Below, in pieces: positions 12,344 to 24,103 of a DNA stretch of 64,000 nt. This stretch comes from Eretmocerus hayati (taxonomy: Eukaryota > Arthropoda > Insecta > Hymenoptera > Aphelinidae). The stretch lies in the NCBI GenBank assembly GCA_029851415.1, contig CM056744.1, forward strand, positions 67,388,172 through 67,452,171, read 5' to 3'. Made by a program: the position numbers and the translations under genes. A model generated the notes under the pieces. That model did not search any database. It saw nothing but the letters and a program-made list of their open reading frames with translations, and had not been told where the DNA came from. The first letter of the stretch is position 1. Each line of letters starts with the position of its first letter.

Positions 12344-13010
12344 GTTGACAGTACTTTCAAAACTGCACCAGACATCTCTTTTCAATTGTCAATCAAATTG
12401 TCAATGGTGTCGAGGATATTTTGGCTTCTCCGTTCGTCTATACACTGATGGAAAATAAAGAAGAACAAGCCTATTCCGAAATATTTGGAGTGATTCTCGC
12501 AAAAATTACACAGCTTGCTGTGCCTCTGACTTGACCCCAATACGTGATGTCAAATTTCGAATTGGCCATCATTGATGCCATCCGGCAAAATGTAGGCAAC
12601 AATGTTCCATCGGATAGTATGCTTTGATGATGTGCGCTATCGCCTTCGTTCCTACTGCTGACGTTCTGGTGACTTTTGATGCATTTGTCGAAGACATACC
12701 AGATGATTCCGTCTCTATGACTGATTATTTCGAGGTAATCACTGTAACTTACACCATTCAGAATGGAACAAACCTCTATGCTCTTCACTAATCTGCCATA
12801 GAACGTCTCGTTTACTCGAAATTTCAGTCCCGGGCGAATAATCTCTCCGAGGGGTGGCATAACCGGCTGGAGACAGTGGTGGGTCGATGTCATCCCAGTA
12901 TCTTCCACATCCTCGAAGAACTACGAAACGAGCAAGGAGATACAGAGGTCATGCTCGAACGGCTGTCTCTTGGACAAAAAATGAGGTGCGTGGCGACCAC
13001 GTGCGCTGGA
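12344..13010 (+). pseudogene. MULE transposase relic, catalytic part
   Basis: Directly after the LTR the transposase resumes: VDSTFKTAP, then PFVYTLMENKEEQAYSEIFG, then a diverged MSNFELAIIDAI block, and near 12,830-12,990 NNLSEGWHNRL and HPSIFHILEEL. These match, in order, the DGTFKTAP strand, the LMxxKxxExY region, the DFExA metal-binding region and the TNNxxEGWHxR region of MULE transposases. The pieces lie in different frames with several stops, and the conserved acids are partly replaced (DG to DS, TDFE to SNFE). The relic ends near 13,010. Confidence 0.75.
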
Positions 13011-14944
13011 AGGTGAAACCATTTGACCGCAGATTGAGATTTCTCACATTTTTCAATAAAATGTGTCCAGTAACTATGTGATCAGATGTTCTACATTCTC
13101 AAGTGGAGGGGATGCCTCCGTTGGCTAATAGTCTGGTTGAGTGATTGATCTACACTTCATTTTCATTGCCTAAAGATGACTGAAGTTTATACAATAATTT
13201 TTACATTCAAAAATTGAATGTATCGTCCAAGTTTGAAGGAATATGGATTTTTTATTCTAGAATATTGGCAAAATACTCATCTTGATGAATGTATTTTGAA
13301 TGTCGATTACAGTACACACAAGTATGCAGCCAAAATTGGCAAACTAATCACTGTAATCTCTCATCCAAATCAAAACTCTCTAAGTGGATTGAGAAGTCGA
13401 GTCTCAGTTTTTTTTTCTTTTGGATGTAAGATAACGGTTATCAATATGCAACTCTTGGCTATGTACTTATGTAGACATTCTCAACATTCAGATTACATTC
13501 ATCTTAATGACACTTTTGAAAGGACTGATATTAGGAATTCCAACGTTCAACTCATACACAAGTACGCAGTCAAAAGTGGCAAACTGATTACCGTAACCCC
13601 TCATCCAAACCAAAAAACAGGTTAAGGCAATTGAGTAGCCCGGTCTCAATTTACTCGTTCTGGATGTGAGGCAACGGTTACTAGTTGACAACTAGTGACT
13701 GCGCACGCATGTAGACTATTTTCAACATTTTGAATACATTCATTTTGAAGAAACTTCTGATAATACTATGCTGAATTCCAACATTCAACTCATCACACAT
13801 AAGTATGCAGCCAAAAGTGGCAAACTAATTACCGTAACCCCTCATCCAAACCAAATGACTGGTTCAGGCAATTGAGTAGCCGGGTCTCAGTTTTCTCCTT
13901 CTGGATGTGAGGCAACGGTTACAAGTTTGTAACTTGTGACTGCGCACTCATGTAGACTATTTTCAACATTTAGAATACATTCATTTCGAAGAAACTCCTG
14001 ATGAGACTATGCTGAATTCCAAAAATCAACTCATCACACATGAGTATGCAGCCCAAAGTGGCAAACTAATTACCGTAACCCCTCATCCAAACCAAAAAAA
14101 CTGGTTAAGGCAATTGAGTAGCCGGGTCTCAATTTTCTCCTTCTGGATGTGAGGCAACGGTGACTAGTTTGCAACTTGTGACTGCGCACTCATGTAGACT
14201 ATTTTCAACATTTTGAATACATTCATTTTAAAGAAACTTCTGATAATACTATGCTGAATTCCAACATTCAACTCATCACACATAAGTATGCAGCCAAAAG
14301 TGGCAAACTAATTACCGTAACCCCTCATCCAAACCAAATGACTGGTTCAGGCAATTGAGTAGCCGGGTCTCAGTTTTCTCCTTCTGGATGTGAGGCAACG
14401 GTTACAAGTTTGCAACTTGTGACTGCGCACTCATGTAGACTATTTTCAACATTTAGAATACATTCATTTCGAAGAAACTCCTGATGAGACTATGCTGAAT
14501 TCCAACATTCAACTCATCACACATAAGTATGCAGCCGAAAGTGACAAACTAATTACCGTAACCCCTCATCCAAACCAAAAAACTGGTTAAGGCAATTGAG
14601 TAGCCGGGTCTCAGTTCTCTCCTTTTGGATGTGAGGCACCGGTTACGAGTTTGCAACTTAATTGTGGCTGCGCACTCATGTAGACTGTTCTTTACAGTTA
14701 GAATACATTCATCTTGATGATACTTTTGATGAGAGTATGAGGAATTCTAACATTCAACTAGTCATACACAAGTACGCAGCCAAAAATGGCAAACTAATTA
14801 CTGTAACCCTTATCCGAACCCAAAAACGGATGGTTCAAGACAATTGCAGCCGCAGATCTCAGTTTTCTCCTTTTGGATGTGAGGTAACGGTTATCAGTTT
14901 GCAACTTGTGACTACGCACTCATGTAGACTTTCCTCAACAGTTA

Positions 14945-15073
14945 ATGGTATATTACGCAACAAGTGCGAGAAGGTCAATTTCCGCACAAGTTGACAAACG
15001 AGTGCGTGAATGTTACTTCTCGCGCGAGTTGGCAACGTGTGCGGAAACTTCTCGCACGTGTTGCGTATACCAT
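14945..15073. mobile_element. 129-bp hairpin element in the satellite
   Basis: The ends atggtatattacgcaac and its near complement (right end ...gttgcgtataccat) give ~27-bp terminal inverted repeats. The inside is rich in 'tgcgagaag'/'cttctcgca' words. It interrupts one satellite unit and is non-coding, so MITE-like. Confidence 0.65.
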
Positions 15074-15076
15074 TTC

Positions 15077-15358
15077 TTGCAACTGTGCGCGAAGTTGTAA
15101 TTAAATGCGTCACTGTCCGAGCAAGATCATTTTGAAAACGAAGTTTTCAAGAAAGGCCAAATTCAGAGGGATGACGTGACATCATATTTTGGAACTGTGC
15201 GTGAATGAAAATGCATAAGAGCGAGAAGTTACATTCACGCACACTTTACCGCGGCGTAAATGTAAAACCGTGCGAGAAGTCACTCACGCATTACTCCTCG
15301 CACTGTAAATAATAAAGAGAAGTCTCAGTTTTTTACAACTTTGCGCACACAGTTGCAA
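15077..15358. mobile_element. 282-bp MITE-like element
   Basis: Its ends are ttgcaactgtgcgcgaag on the left and the near complement on the right (cgcacacagttgcaa), ~24-bp terminal inverted repeats. It abuts the 129-bp hairpin with three bases between. The interior repeats 'gtgcgagaagt' and 'tcacgca' words, like its neighbour, so the two may be relatives or parts of one larger element. Confidence 0.6.
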
Positions 15359-15640
15359 AAAATACATTCATCTTGATGACACTCTTGATAAAAGGATGAG
15401 GAATTCTAGAATTCAACAAGTGCGCAGCCAAAAATGGCGGACTAATTACTGTAACCTTTCATCCAAAGCCAAAAACTGGTTCAAGACAATTACAGCCGCA
15501 GGTCTCAGTTTTCTCCTTTTGGATGTGAGGTAACGGTTACTAGTTTGTGAATTTAGGTTACGCACTCATGTAGACCATTCTCAATATTTAGAGTGACACT
15601 TTTAATAAGACTATGAGGAATTCCAACATTCAACTCATGG

Positions 15641-18436
15641 ATTAGTCGATTCAGTTCAGAGTTGATGTTAACTGATGTGCACACTCATGTGCTTATCAGT
15701 TAACTTATCATTACATACATTCAGCTGATGCCGGGCCTGGCCGGGCCGCACTTGGCCACGTTCGACGCTCGGCCCGACTCGTCCTTTTTGATTTGCTTGT
15801 CTGCTGTTGCGTACAAACGTATTCACGGCGTTGATACGGGGGAAACACGGCATTTACGCGGGAGTTTACTTACGCGCCGTAAGGATCACACGGATTCCGA
15901 TGTTCGCATCGAGCAACATCTTTCCCCGGGTCGAAAGCGCCAGGCGTCGGTAAAGAAGGTTTCACCTTCAAAAGTGAGGAAAACGAGGTCGGTGGCTCGA
16001 CAACAACGGGACGAGAGGATACGCAACATCGTATCTCTTGATGAGACGTACTCCCGAGACCGAGAACTGATGTGGTACCTGAAAAATATTGGTCATAATT
16101 CGCATTTCTGAAGCAAAATTGTAAGTAAGAAACTGCTCAATTACAAGAAACGAGTTGCCTTCGAACTCATAGAATTTGAACCAAAATAAACATAGTACAA
16201 ATTATAATCAAATATAGAGAACAAAATCCGAATTCAGATAAACAGCAAATCACTCGAAATTCCCCTCATCGTTCTAGTGTCTCCAAGAGATCGGGGAAAC
16301 TGCACGGGCTGTTACGGTTGCGGGGGAAAATACCCCGGGGAACTTTGGCCTCGAGGAATTTTGACGGGGGGAGTTTTTGCTCTGGCAAATTTTTTTCTCG
16401 AGACAAAATGACTCGGGGAATTCCGGCTCGGGAGAAAGGACCCTCAATCATGATTCTGTCCAGCCCCTATATATACAGTAATGGGGTTAGTGGGCAGGGC
16501 AGCAAGTTGAAATATTCATCTCCTCCTCGAGAGCTGAATCGTTCTGTCATATGACTTTTCAGAAATCACCCAAGAACCTCCAAAAACATATGTTCGGAAT
16601 TTTTTGCTCTTCCAGAAGTTGATATCAGAAACTGGAATTTCCGGCATGAAACTAGAGTTATGGTCAATCCCTCAGGTTTTCGTAACAGTAAGAAAAATCG
16701 AGCTCCGGATTCGTATTGAGTGACCCAAGATTCCCGTATATAGGAATCTCCAGCATTTCGCCACTCTTTGCCTCATTTTGACCTCCAGTTCCTTGAACGA
16801 TTGATGTGATCCGTGCAAATCGACATCGGATTCGGAATCAGCAACCCAAAGAATGCGCGGATGACATGATGTGTCCATTTGATGTTGTACAGGAGAGCAA
16901 TATTACCCATGTATATGGATGAAAAATTTGAAGGACTGGAAAATAATCAAAGCCAAAAATTAGACCTCTTTCTTGGTGAGACTGTGTTATGGGGCGTCGC
17001 ATAGTGTTTCCGTAGAGAGCCGTCCTACTCCGCGCTTGAGGACTAACTCACTCGAATCGCATCCGATTAACGAGGGTTTATACGCCACACTAGAGCCTTT
17101 TTTGTCCGAATCCGACGTAGACTCTCGATACGCCACAGTGGTTTCCCTTCTTATACACCGAGTCTCGTCTGATCCTGTGTCGTTACTGCCCGAGTGCACC
17201 TTGCCCATCGTCACAAGATACTCGAGTGAGAACCTAGCCATCTCGGCCACGCGGACGTTTCTCGTCCGCCATTTTGGGTCCACGTCGTTGCTATCCAGTG
17301 AAGACCAAAGTCCATGGGGAAATGTCGTATCGCTATTGCATCATTGAGGATAGGATCCGCTCCTCGACATAGGAGCTTCTTCGGATGGAACAGCGCTGTT
17401 AATCGATACTGTGCTTCATCAGCACTCATTGGAGCGCTATATCGGTATTTTTGCCTTGAAATTAGTCTCGAATGAGTGTTTTCGGATATACGTATAAGTA
17501 CAACCAAGATACAGTTACGACATGGATGGTGCTGGTGTACCTAAGTTATTGGGTTGTGCGCCGTTTCATGAAACTGATCATCCGGAATAGATACATTCGT
17601 TCGTTCCCATACGATTCTTGTGAGTAGTTTCCTGTTTTCCAAACCAGCCTCATTCTCAGGTCTGCTCCCAAATACCTACCTCGTCGGCGCGAGGTACATG
17701 ATCCAGTTCCGATTCGACTCAATATGAGTGAGGTGACCTAGGTGGGTTTCTACAATAGTCCCGAAAATTTCCCTCGTTGCAGTCTCGAGCTCTCGTGACT
17801 CCTCTTGATAAATTTCTTAAGTTTCATCCTGTCAGATTACCTGAATATTCATCGTCAATAAATGTTCTCTCAGGAATCTTTGTCAAAGGATGATAAAATA
17901 GCCATCCCAGTTCCCAGGCCCTCCACTGATAATGTAGCCCCAAAGTCGCTGTCACTCTAGCTATATACCCAGCTGCATCGCGATCGAAGTCTCGACTCTC
18001 CACCCTCTGCCCTGATTAGCTACCCGACCTTGTGAACGGATTCGATGATTGGGTGGAAACGAATCTGCATCTAAGTTTCCTCTTCTGAGAATATCCGGCA
18101 TGTTTCTCCGATACTCACCAATTTCTATCGGGAAATCATCATTCACAAAGCATTTGTGTCATCTGATTATAGACATACGGCCTTACATTTTCAGGGCGAG
18201 AAGAAGCAGACAAATTATCACCGAATTATATTGTCTGATTTGATCAAAGGTATTCTGCCCACAAATTGGAGACGTTATACTGTCCCCAAAGGTTGTACAG
18301 TCATCCAATGGGTCACAGACTTCAGTCATAGAGTATCCCAACTCCAAGAAGTTTCAGGGCTCGTCTCATCCAGTGGAGCTAAAGGCATTCAAGTGAGCAG
18401 AAATTTCCTATCCATCATAATATTCATATTATACCG
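15641..18436. other. No supported gene
   Basis: Contains several GC-richer frames, the longest 127 codons at 15,728-16,111 (+) with a basic C-terminal half. None matches a family I recognise and none is supported by a second copy. I see no RNA gene or transposon here. Confidence 0.4.
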
Positions 18437-18776
18437 ATAAGGTAGATCTCATTGGTATATCGACTCTATCGCTCGATTTTATGAATGACATCTAATGACT
18501 GAATTTATCGCTCTTTTCAGCCACATCAATTCCCACGTTCAGGTGGTGATCACAGCTTGACAGATGTCAAACTGTGACCTCCAAGGCTCCACTTTGATAG
18601 TGGCTGCATCACATAGGGGTATTTCTCATTTTTCGGATTTTTTAATTTCTTATTAGAGATTGATCGAGGGATGAAAAAATTCCCCCTCGGGCGAGATTTT
18701 CGAGGTGCCACTATGTAAGTGGAACCTCGGAGGTTGCAGTTTGACATTTGTCAATATGTGATTGCCGTCTGAACTA
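18437..18776. repeat. Diverged, deleted copy of the tRNA-headed repeat
   Basis: It shares long stretches with the 430-bp units of the 30.7-kb array: 'ataaggtagatctcat', 'gactctatcgctcgatt', 'tccactttgatagtggctgcatcac' and 'gatgaaaaaattc.ccctcggg'. The tRNA-like head is missing after 'ccctcgggcga'. Instead the sequence turns back into the inverted complement (gccactatgtaagtgga). So it is an inverted pair with the tRNA part deleted. It shows that the unit is a dispersed family. Confidence 0.7.
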
Positions 18777-18820
18777 ATAGCCAGATTTATCGCCACTGCC
18801 GTGGCGATAAATCTGGCTAT
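18777..18820. repeat. Perfect 19-bp-stem hairpin
   Basis: The two arms atagccagatttatcgcca and tggcgataaatctggctat are exact complements around the 6-nt loop ctgccg. It follows the diverged repeat copy directly and may be its terminal structure. Confidence 0.85.
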
Positions 18821-19533
18821 AGGGAACGATGAATCCATTCATTGAATGTAATCCCATTTATTTGACTAATCTGGGAATTTTGACTAATCTTGGAATTGTC
18901 ACCATTAAAAGCCAGCACAGAGATCTAATTCCGTAGTGATACGAGTTCATCATATTCTCCACTCTCGATCTAGTTGGAACTTGTTGCCTTCAGTGTAATT
19001 TGTTGCGAATTCAATACATGTCTGACTCTTTATTTTTATTATTGCCAGCTCCAAGGTCAAGGATCAGGAGTTTTCTTTCCAACGCCGGGAATATCCTATC
19101 AGATTCAAATAAAGGTGAGGAGCAGGCCGCACAATAGATTCTTGCAGATGAGATGCGCTGTATTCGTTATTAAAATTCTGCAGCAGATTACCCGACCGCT
19201 TTTCCAAGCCAGCAGTACACGGAAAGCTGATGAGGATTGTGCTTCCAATACTCTTCAGAGAACTAGGGACATGATTTGTAGATTCGGATCGACTGTTCAA
19301 TTATGTAAACGTGATTCTGAAAAATGTAAATTTGTGGCTCGAAGTATTGTGACTCAATCCTCTCACGGGCCTCATCAGGACAACGATGCGGAAGTGTGTT
19401 CTTGACTATGAAAGGTGTGTGTGTGTGTGCACGTGCATCACACGCCTTGTGAGATGGGATAGCTGAGAGCCGAGAGAGGAGGAAAAGAGCGAGGCAGGGA
19501 TGATCATCCGCGATTCCACTTGGAAATAACTAA

Positions 19534-20066
19534 TGGGCATCTTGCATTTTTCTGACCCCCCCCCCCCCCCCAAAAAAAAAGGTTTGGTGAATTTGAGCAA
19601 ATCTAGATGAGTACGGTGCAATTGGAGAGAAATTCCCAAGAATTGTTTCCATCTTGCGCAAATTGTTTGAAAGTGAGACGATTGTGTCCCTACGACGCCA
19701 CACAGTGCAATTCACCTTACTGTCGAACGATTTGCGCAAGAGAAAGAAAACTTTTGGGATTTTTTCTTCAACTGCACAATACTTGTCTCGATTTGCTCGA
19801 ATTTGCCAAAGCTTTTTCTGGAGGGATCAAAGAAATTGCAAAATGCCATACCATAGCGGCAGTCGACGACTTCCGCTACTGTGCACTGTGCACTGTGTGA
19901 CGTCGGAGTGACGTCACACAGTGCACGTCGTTTTGCGCTGACTTTCGAACAATTTGCGCGAGATGAAAACAATTTTTGGGGATTTTTTTTCCAATGGCAC
20001 CTTACCTATCTCGATTTGCTCGAATTCGCCAAACCTTTTTTCAAAAAGATGCAAGATGCCTATTGC
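19534..20066. mobile_element. Composite of inverted-repeat element arms
   Basis: Three arms of one family lie here: about 19,534-19,690 in one orientation, and 19,715-19,850 and 19,900-20,066 in the other. Each reads, in part, 'tcgatttgctcgaatt', 'gcgcaaattgtttg' and 'gcaagatgcc' or complements. The arms resemble those of the 919-bp element in the protease gene at 24.9 kb. It is probably one copy nested in or recombined with another. A 14-16-base C tract followed by an A tract sits at ~19,555-19,580. Confidence 0.65.
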
Positions 20067-21130
20067 GTTCATTGGAGAACGCCAGCGCTGAACCTAACTA
20101 AAAGACACGCGTGAGAATTAGAGAGTTGAACCACTATTCACAACTTGAACGAAAAGAGAATAACTTGGAAGAATTATGTATCAAAAAGCCGGCGTGCGCG
20201 GGAAAAGCTCATGAGCTGGGCCTACGCAGAGTGATGCTCACGAGCGGGCCGTCGGATCGTAAGTACTCGAAAAATTGCGCGAGAAAGGACTCAAGTGCGG
20301 CTCGCAGGCCTTGTGCGAATCACGTCAGGTGAGGTCAACGGCACGGGCGTTGAGAAATTTAGAGTTTCCTAGAAGTATTCGAATTCAAATTCAAGTAAAC
20401 GAAGTAGCTCGAACATATCGCCCGCGTTATTGAAGAATTTAGTTTTGAGATGAACAAAGCCTTGCATAAGAACAAAGTTGAACGAAACAATTGAGAATAT
20501 CTTGCGACGCAGCGCAATGAAGTAGAAAGCAAGGTCAACCCGATACATTGAGTCAATGGTGAAGCTACATCATAGCACGAGCAATATTCAAAGCGCAGCC
20601 AGCTGGGTTCATGAAATGAAGCGTTGGAATGAAATACGTGTAATAATCGATTGCAAGCAAGCATGATATAGTTGCATCACACTTGAGACGGGGAGACAAA
20701 ATAATCTACAGTGGAACCGGTGCAAGGAAAAGTGTCCAAAGTGTACAGGTGGCCAAAGTATAGGAAGAAAAATGCATGTAATGTAACTATTTGGTGCTCA
20801 AGAGCATGGCCAATGTACGCTATCAGGCCAATGTACAGAGATGGCTAATCTAACAGGTTGCACTGTATACAATTTTGCAAATGAATTTTGTGATTGAATA
20901 GCAAATGAACAAAAAAATAATGAATACAAAATAAAGCAGAAAGAAGAAAAGCAGAGTGAGTATTCGAGAAAATACTGCTCGCTTGTTTCCCAACAAAGCC
21001 CCGATCTATATAAGTCTTACGGAAATATTGAAGTCTTCCCTCCTCTTTCTCCAATCGCCAAGCTTCTCATTGGGATTGCCCCGCCCAAGAATAATGATTC
21101 AGAAAAACAGACGGTGAAGTTCCACTCCGC
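20067..21130. other. No supported gene
   Basis: No recognisable coding or RNA feature. It lies just downstream of the BEL/Pao integrase relic, where a 3' LTR would be expected, but I cannot identify one. Confidence 0.4.
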
Positions 21131-21138
21131 TGCCTCAC

Positions 21139-21951
21139 TTATCGTGCTGTTCTCGCTCCGCATGACCTTGCACAGTCCTCGTCAAGCGCTTTAGCGATCA
21201 AACGCAGCCATAAATGTCTCGACGGTGAGATCGAAGACCAATTCCAAGTGGAGGGCTTCGTTGACCAGGCAGCAACGTACGCCTTGGTCGTTTTGATGAC
21301 ACGACCACCTGATGATCTGATGAGGAATGGTCCAGCATAGTCAACGCCGGCGTGGGAGGATGGTCGTGCAGGTCTAGTTCTTACTGCAGGTAGGAACGCT
21401 ATTCGCTGCTTCAAGGTATTGGCGTTGGATCGGGCACACTTCGTGCACTGACGAATGATGGAGCGGATGACATTGCGTCCCTGTAATATCCAAAACTTTG
21501 GGAATAAATAATTTTGCACAGATCTCTGTCCACTATGCAAGGTCACAGTATGTGCCTTTGAGATCAATAGTTTAGCAACATGGTGAGATTGAGGCGATAT
21601 GACTGGATGTTTTTCGGAATCAGAAGGACATGAGCTCTGAAGCTTGCCCCCTACTCGTAGGAGTCTATCTATACCAATGATAGGCAGAAGTTTGCGGAGA
21701 GGGGCAGCGATTGGAAACAGACTCCCCAGCCGGAATGTCAAGGATCCCTTGATTAAATGCCTCTCTCTGCACCATCTGGAATAGCAAAGTCTGCCCAGTC
21801 TGTAATTCACTGGCAGACAGATGAGATCTCTTTCTTCAAGATTAGTTAGGTTATGGCGAAAACGAAGTATCCGCGGTACGACAGTAGACATCTTGTCCAT
21901 GGAGGAAAATTGAAGTATCCAATCTTCCATATCTTGGTCCACTTCTACCAA
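21139..21951 (-). pseudogene. BEL/Pao integrase
   Basis: This 270-codon frame shows the zinc-binding HHCC part (HHVAKLLISKAHTVTLHSG followed by CTKCAR) and the start of the catalytic core, HAGVDYAGPFLIR, with the first catalytic Asp in VDYAG. The C-terminal quarter loses similarity, so the second Asp and the Glu are not readable. It would insert retrotransposon cDNA into DNA. The upstream end overlaps the RNase H frame by a frameshift. Confidence 0.8.
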
Positions 21952-22279
21952 CCAAACTTGTAATTTTCCCAGCTAAAAGGCTAGCAGCACTCAATTTGAG
22001 ATTAGCCACACCGATGACCTTAAGTGGGGCCACTCTCGTTCCCGACAGCACCAAGCTCGATTTAAAACCATCCTCGTCGGACGTTACAGCATATGTTACC
22101 ATTACGATGGCTCTCTCCGAGGCATTACAGAATCCACGCAAAGTCCATTCTGCTGCCTTGACGGTTCCAAACCAACGAGGGATCCTGATCGACTCGAGCT
22201 CGAGAAGTTGATTATGGTACTCTAAGCAGGAATCGTGAACGGCTGTAGAAACGTGATCGTCCCAACCTAGCCCTTGCAA
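21851..22279 (-). pseudogene. BEL/Pao RNase H region
   Basis: The frame contains PRWFGTVKAAEWTLRGFCNA, then the strand TYAVTSDEDGF and SGTRVAPLKVIGVANLKLSA, which in BEL/Pao elements joins RT to integrase. It overlaps the integrase frame by a frameshift near 21,900. Confidence 0.65.
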
Positions 22280-23123
22280 TGATAGGCATTGTAGAAGCAG
22301 CTTTGCTCGAACGACGAGCGGTGCAAGCCAACCTGTCGGATCAAAAAGTTCATCTGTCTCAGGAAGAATCAGCCGTTTCGTCCACGATGAAGCTGCATCG
22401 GGAAGGTTAATTCTGAAACGAAAGGCATTTCTTCTTAGGATGCAACGCAGACCTAAAGTGAGACAAGTTCAGTCTCACTCAGTTCTCGATCTCCTTGGAG
22501 TTGGTCCTCAGTTGGAACGCTTGGCAACAGATCAACATGATTTGCAGCCCACTTGTCCACTTTCATACCTACAGATTTGAGAATGCTCAGTACTTCTGCT
22601 CAACTCCCTGCGAAGAGTCTCCCCCGGATAAGAAGTCGTCAACATAGCGATTTTTTGGAGACATTCAGGACCTAAAGAGAATTTGAGCTCTTCGTTGTTG
22701 GCAAATTGCAATGAACACACATTGGTGTGAAACTGAGCAGACCCGGGTCCATGAGTGCTTGTGAGAATCCTGATGACAACAAGAGCTTCCTCAGCAGTCT
22801 ACCAAATACGATGCCAGTGTACATCATCAGGATGTACAAAAATCTGACGAAAAATTTTCCACAATATCACAAGTGCATGGGAATCTATGAACACACCACC
22901 CCATCATAATGACGGTGATATCTTCCTGCAATTTAGAGTCTATATGAAGAAGACTATTCAAGGGATTACCTGCCGAGTTTTTTTGAGAGGCATTGAAGAC
23001 GACCCTAATCTGTTTCGAGTCCCTTTTGAAGACAGGATGATGAGGAAGATAATAGGATCGCTCTTCGTATACCTCATTAGCCGGAACAATTCCAATGCGA
23101 CCCAGGCTGGCATACTCATCCAT
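22280..23123 (-). pseudogene. BEL/Pao reverse transcriptase
   Basis: 22,827-23,123 reads YYLPHHPVFKRDSKQIRVVF, then NASQKNSAGNPLNSLLH and a CDI motif, the N-terminal RT of Pao elements. In CDIVENF the normal metal-binding region is altered. The rest of the palm (22,280-22,820) survives only as short pieces in shifting frames, and no YVDD box is readable. Confidence 0.75.
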
Positions 23124-23177
23124 GAATTGAGTTTAGGCTCCGGCAAGCTCTGGTTGTCTTGCAAAGCTCTTCTTTAG

Positions 23178-23628
23178 TCAGAGGATGCAGGCACGAGAGA
23201 TATCCTCCGAGTCGCGGAACGAAGATGTTCCGTCGGAGGCCGAACAGATCACAAAGCGCTCGTCCGCATCACGCTCGTCAGTCTCTTTGAAATGCTGCAT
23301 GCACTCCTCCTCTGCTGGCGTGAGCCGAGATGCTGTTGGCAATTCATTGAGCTCCCAGAGGTGAGCCACAGCTGCAGGCACCTCGCTGATCAACAGCGCA
23401 ATGGTGCACTGCAGCAGAATCTTGAAATGCAGCATCTGATGACACTGTGCTACCCATGAGCACCCAGCCAAGAACGGAATTGAAAGCCACAGGTGAATTC
23501 GTGCAATGCAAATAGCATCGCTCCTCAGCAAAGTGGCACCAAAGATCGCGGAGTTGAGGATGCAGTCCACTGAACTCGGTGTCCCGAAGTAAGGATCGGC
23601 CAGCTGGTGGCCGTCCAGATGCGGCCAT
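23178..23628 (-). pseudogene. BEL/Pao protease-RT linker
   Basis: Two overlapping frames carry AFNSVLGWVLMGSTVSS and LWELNELPTASRLTPAEEEC. These match the linker between protease and RT in Pao polyproteins. A single frameshift near 23,400 separates them. Confidence 0.7.
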
Positions 23629-23646
23629 GGCTGCAGCCTTTGTCGT

Positions 23647-23976
23647 TCACCATCCGCTGAGGTAGCAATTTTGAAAGCCGATTAGCACGAGTGCTGGGAA
23701 TTGCGAAGGAGAATCAAACTTTTCCATAGATTCCAGAGTGAGATTCACTTTAGGCTTGGAAACTGACGGACTACCCGCACCAGAGAGAGCGACAACTTCC
23801 TTCTCGGCAAGCCCCAGAAGATTGACCATATGCTCAGGAATGATACAAGTTACCGCGCAAGAGTCGAGCAACACTCTTGCTGTTACTCTTGACCCCTCGG
23901 GAGGCTTGAAGAAGACAACTGCTGTGGACAGAAGCTGTTGACTGACACACACCGTATGCGTGTGAGTCGTGTCCAT
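23647..23976 (-). pseudogene. BEL/Pao aspartic protease
   Basis: The motif ARVLLDSCAVTCIIPE is a retropepsin active site (DSG family) with Gly replaced by Cys, which should kill activity. It is preceded by LLSTAVVFFKPPEGS, the usual strand before the protease. Retropepsins cut the Gag-Pol polyprotein. Confidence 0.75.
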
Positions 23977-24103
23977 TGGGGTTGATACCGGCGCTCTTTT
24001 TGCGGCGCTGGGCTGCGATGACGAATCGCGTCCACCCGAACGTTACCCTGTGTAGATGGATACTGCGACGGAAGCGTTCCTTTATGATTTCAGTTGGAGA
24101 TAT

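Larger units (their letters stand above)
13200..15640. repeat. Satellite array, ~241-bp unit
   Basis: About nine units run from ~13,205 to ~15,640. Each contains 'tacattcatyttga', 'atgctgaattccaacattc', 'cacataagtatgcagcc', 'attaccgtaacccctcatcc' and 'ggatgtgaggcaacggtt'. Unit starts fall near 13,494, 13,736, 13,977, 14,219, 14,459 and 14,700. Units 13,736-14,219 and 14,219-14,700 resemble each other as pairs, hinting at a two-unit higher-order repeat. Two small elements interrupt the array at 14,945-15,358. Confidence 0.85.
21139..23976 (-). mobile_element. Decayed BEL/Pao retrotransposon (pol)
   Basis: Reading the minus strand from 23,976 downward gives protease, linker, reverse transcriptase, RNase H and integrase in the standard BEL/Pao order, split over several frames. 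No LTR, primer-binding site or intact gag was found. The next element upstream (24.1 kb and beyond) is of another kind. The copy is inactive. Confidence 0.85.

Noticed and set aside
15728..16111. 127-codon frame with a basic C-terminal half
   Set aside because: No family recognised, no second copy, no neighbour; could be an exon but the sequence alone does not support it.
16973..17507. Overlapping 98-124-codon frames on both strands
   Set aside because: No recognisable motif on either strand; equal openness of both strands suggests chance.
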